A stretch of DNA of 64,000 nucleotides from Lasioglossum baleicum. Its lineage: Eukaryota; Arthropoda; Insecta; Hymenoptera; Halictidae. Position numbers and translations under genes: made by a program. A model generated the notes under the pieces. It was not told the origin of the DNA. It searched no databases and saw nothing but the letters and a program-made list of their open reading frames with translations. The DNA lies in NCBI RefSeq assembly GCF_051020765.1, contig NW_027469112.1, positions 930,001-994,000 on the forward strand. The letters are read 5' to 3'. This document shows, in pieces, positions 61,505 to 64,000 of this stretch (the first letter of the stretch is position 1; the number at the start of each line of letters is the position of its first letter).

Positions 61505-64000
61505 GCATCCTCTCGCACGTGTTTTTGCTCGACTAGGCATGCGCATCCCAAAAAACCTGCGCATGCGCATCCCAAAAAACCTGCGCATGCGCATCCCACA
61601 AAACCTGCGCATGCGCATCCCACAAAACCTCGCACGTGTTTTTACTCGACTAGCCTGCGGTATGCATCCTCTCGCACGTGTTTTTGCTCGACTAGCCATG
61701 CGTATCCCAAAAAACCTGCGCATGCGCATCCCAAAAAATCTGCGCATGCGCATCCCACAAAACCTGCGCATGCGCATCCCACAAAACCTCGCACGTGTTT
61801 GTGCTCGACTAGCCTGCGGGATGCATCCTTTCGCACGTGTTTTTACTCGACTAGCCTGCGGGATGCATCCTCTCGCACGTGTTTTTGCTCGACTAGCCTG
61901 CGGGATGCATCCTCTCGCACGTGTTTTTGCTCGACTAGGCATGCGCATCCCAAAAAACCTGCGCATGCGCATCCCAAAAAACCTGCGCATGCGCATCCCA
62001 CAAAACCTGCGCATGCGCATCCCACAAAACCTCGCACGTGTTTTTACTCGACTAGCCTGCGGGATGCATCCTCTCGCACGTGTTTTTACTCGACTAGCCT
62101 GCGGGATGCATCCTCTCGCACGTGTTTTTACTCGACTAGCCTGCGGGATGCATCCTCTCGCACGTGTTTTTACTCGACTACCCTGCGGGATGCATCGTCT
62201 CGCACGTGTTTTTACTCGACTAGCCTGCGGGATGCATCCTCTCGCACGTGTTTTTGCTCGACTAGCCTGCGGGATGCATCCTCTCGCACGTGTTTTTGCT
62301 CGACTAGCCTGCGGGATGCATCCTCTCGCACGTGTTTTTGCTCGACTAGGCATGCGCATCCCAAAAAACCTGCGCATGCGCATCCCAAAAAACCTGCGCA
62401 TGCGCATCCCACAAAACCTGCGCATGCGCATCCCACAAAACCTCGCACGTGTTTTTACTCGACTAGCCTGCGGGATGCATACTCTCGCACGTGTTTTTGC
62501 TCGACTAGCCTGCGGGATGCATCCTCTCGCACGTGTTTTTGCTCGACTAGCCTGCGGGATGCATCCTCTCGCACGTGTTTTTACTCGACTAGCCTGCGGG
62601 ATGCATCCTCTCGCACGTGTTTTTACTCGACTACCCTGCGGGATGCATCCTCTCGCACGTGTTTTTGCTCGACTAGCCATGCGCATCCCAAAAAACCTGC
62701 GCATGCGCATCCCACAAAACATGCGCATGCGCATCCCACAAAACATGCGCATGCGCATCCCACAAAACCTCGCACGTGTTTTTACTCGACTAGCCTGCGG
62801 GATGCATCCTCTCGCACGTGTTTTTACTCGACTAGCCTGCGGGATGCACCCTCTCGCACGTGTTTTTACTCGACTACCCTGCGGGATGCATCCTCTCGCA
62901 CTTGTTTTTGCTCGACTAGCCATGCGCATCCCATAAAACCTGCGCATGCGCATCCCACAAAACCTCGCACGTGTTTTTACTCGACTAGCCTGCGGGATGC
63001 ATCCTCTCGCACGTGTTTTTACTCGACTAGCCTGCGGGATGCATCCTCTCGCACGTGTTTTTACTCGACTAGTCTGCGGGATGCATCCTCTCGCACGTGT
63101 TTTTACTCGACTAGCCTGCAGGATGCATCCTCCCGCACGTGTTTTTACTCGACTAGCCTGCGGGATGCATCCTCTCGCACGTGTTTTTGCTCGACTAGCC
63201 TGCGGGATGCATCCTCTCGCACGTGTTTTTGCTCGACTAGCCTGCGGGATGCATCCTCTAGCACGTGTTTTTGCTCGACTAGCCTGCGGGATGCATCCTC
63301 TCGCACGTGTTTTTGCTCGACTAGCCATGCGCATCCCAAAAAACCGGCGCATGCGCATCCCACAAAACCTGCGCATGCGCATCCCACAAAACCTCGCACG
63401 TGTTTTTACTCGACTAGCCTGCGGGATGCATCCTCTCGCACGTGTTTTTACTCGACTAGCCTGCGGGATGCATCCTCTCGCACGTGTTTTTACTCGACTA
63501 GCCTGCGGGAAGCATCCTCTCGCACGTGTTTTTACTCGACTAGCCTGCGGGATGCATCCTCTCGCACGTGTTTTTACTCGACTAGCCTGCGGGATGCATC
63601 CTCTCGCACGTGTTTTTACTCGACTAGCCTGCGGGATGCATCCTCTCGCACGTGTTTTTACTCGTCTACCCTGCGGGATGCATCGTCTCGCACGTGTTTT
63701 TACTCGACTAGCCTGCGGGATGCATACTCTCGCACGTGTTTTTACTCGACTAGCCTGCGGGATGCATCCTCTCGCACGTGTTTTTACTCGACTACCCTGC
63801 GGGATGCATCGTCTCGCACGTGTTTTTACTCGACTAGCCTGCGGGATGCATACTCTCGCACGTGTTTTTGCTCGACTAGCCTGCGGGATGCATCCTCTCG
63901 CACGTGTTTTTGCTCGACTAGCCTGCGGGATGCATCCTCTCGCACGTGTTTTTACTCGACTAGCCTGCGGGATGCATCCTCTCGCACGTGTTTTTACTCG

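Larger units (their letters stand above)
1..64000 (+). repeat. Composite A/B satellite array filling the window
   Basis: Every stretch read across the window is made of a 42-bp unit (A) or a 24-bp unit (B), or variants differing by a few substitutions. All units lie in the same orientation, with no inversion. Full A units repeat every 42 bp. Where a B block follows, A is cut to its first 26 bp (TCGCACGTG through CTAGCC). The block is then n x 24 bp plus a 19-bp partial B that runs directly into the next TCGCACGTG, so A-run to A-run distance across a block is 45 + 24n. No flanking unique DNA, transposon, RNA gene or microsatellite interrupts the array. I do not recognise it as a named satellite family. 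Function is unknown; a structural heterochromatin role is the default inference. Confidence 0.97.
54944..64000 (+). repeat. Array region 8: 5.1-5.2 kb offset duplications
   Basis: Two homologous pairings. The hybrid junction at 56,401-56,412 pairs with 61,493-61,504, and GCGGTATGC near 56,565 with 61,657, at offset 5,092 (5,050 further left, where the right copy has one more A unit). CTCTAGCACG at 58,025 pairs with 63,258, AACCGGCGC at 58,111 with 63,344, and CGTCTACCC at 58,431 with 63,664, at offset 5,233. B blocks are sparse: about one per 400 bp in 57,240-59,050. The array runs off the right edge. No gene is seen. Confidence 0.86.

Noticed and set aside
1..64000. CRISPR array (42-bp repeats with 24-bp 'spacers')
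   Set aside because: The 24-bp pieces are near identical to each other and occur in tandem blocks, 42-bp units also follow each other directly, and no cas genes are present.
1..64000. Bacterial or plasmid iterons, or a phage origin
   Set aside because: Iteron clusters are short (a few hundred bases) and lie beside replication genes. A 64-kb gene-free array with multi-kilobase higher-order copies fits only a eukaryotic satellite.
1..64000. Telomeric or rDNA-spacer repeats
   Set aside because: There are no TTAGGG-, TTTAGGG- or TTAGG-type repeats and no rRNA sequence in the window.

Overview
The whole 64 kb window is tandemly repeated satellite DNA. I found no unique sequence, no transposon, no RNA gene and no believable protein gene in it, and both window edges lie inside the array. 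This kind of long, multi-kilobase higher-order satellite array is typical of a eukaryotic chromosome (centromeric, pericentromeric, subtelomeric, sex- or B-chromosome heterochromatin). The species cannot be named from the sequence. The consensus units are about 54-55% G+C and show no loss of CpG.

The array is built from two modules. Module A is a 42-bp unit with the order CTCG, CACGTG, TTTTT, (A/G)CTCGACTAG, CCTGCG, GGATGCATCC. Module B is a 24-bp unit with the order CATGCGCATCCC, then AAAAAA or ACAAAA, then CCTGCG. A units form runs. B units come in blocks of 2-4 (rarely 5) and sit where the last 16 bp of an A unit would be. Block order is fixed: AAAAAA-type B units first, ACAAAA-type last. 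Every A unit carries the palindrome CACGTG (E-box/G-box). Every B-B junction carries the 12-bp palindrome TGCGCATGCGCA, which matches the published NRF1 consensus and is part of a 13-nt alternating pyrimidine-purine tract. By extrapolation from the first 7.3 kb, the window holds roughly 1,100 CACGTG-type sites and about 500-600 TGCGCATGCGCA sites.

Layout: 1-7,335 is B-rich, with 1.6-2.8 kb higher-order repeats. 7,336-12,030 largely repeats part of the first region at an offset of 4,301 bp. 12,031-20,140 holds a 327-bp tandem duplication and a 3.25-kb duplication. 20,141-26,232 holds a 3,483-bp duplication and a 2.2-kb block that reappears from 19.7 kb upstream. 26,233-40,003 is a 5.4-5.6 kb higher-order repeat present about two and a half times. 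40,004-42,497 is A-rich. 42,498-48,503 is a near-perfect 3,003-bp tandem duplication. 48,504-51,899 is mixed. 51,900-54,943 is a 1,548-bp tandem duplication. 54,944-64,000 carries 5.1-5.2 kb offset duplications. B blocks become sparser from left to right, and a linked variant pair (CACTTG plus ATAAAA) becomes common after 28.9 kb.

All building steps (42, 24, and the 45-bp A/B join) are multiples of three and mostly stop-free, so spurious open frames of up to about 4,270 codons exist in several frames on both strands. These are by-products of the repeat lengths. The frame phase is broken at only nine places, three of them microhomology deletions at TGCG and four of them single-base indels clustered within about 1 kb at 35.1-36.1 kb. 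That cluster may mark a poorly polished or misassembled stretch.
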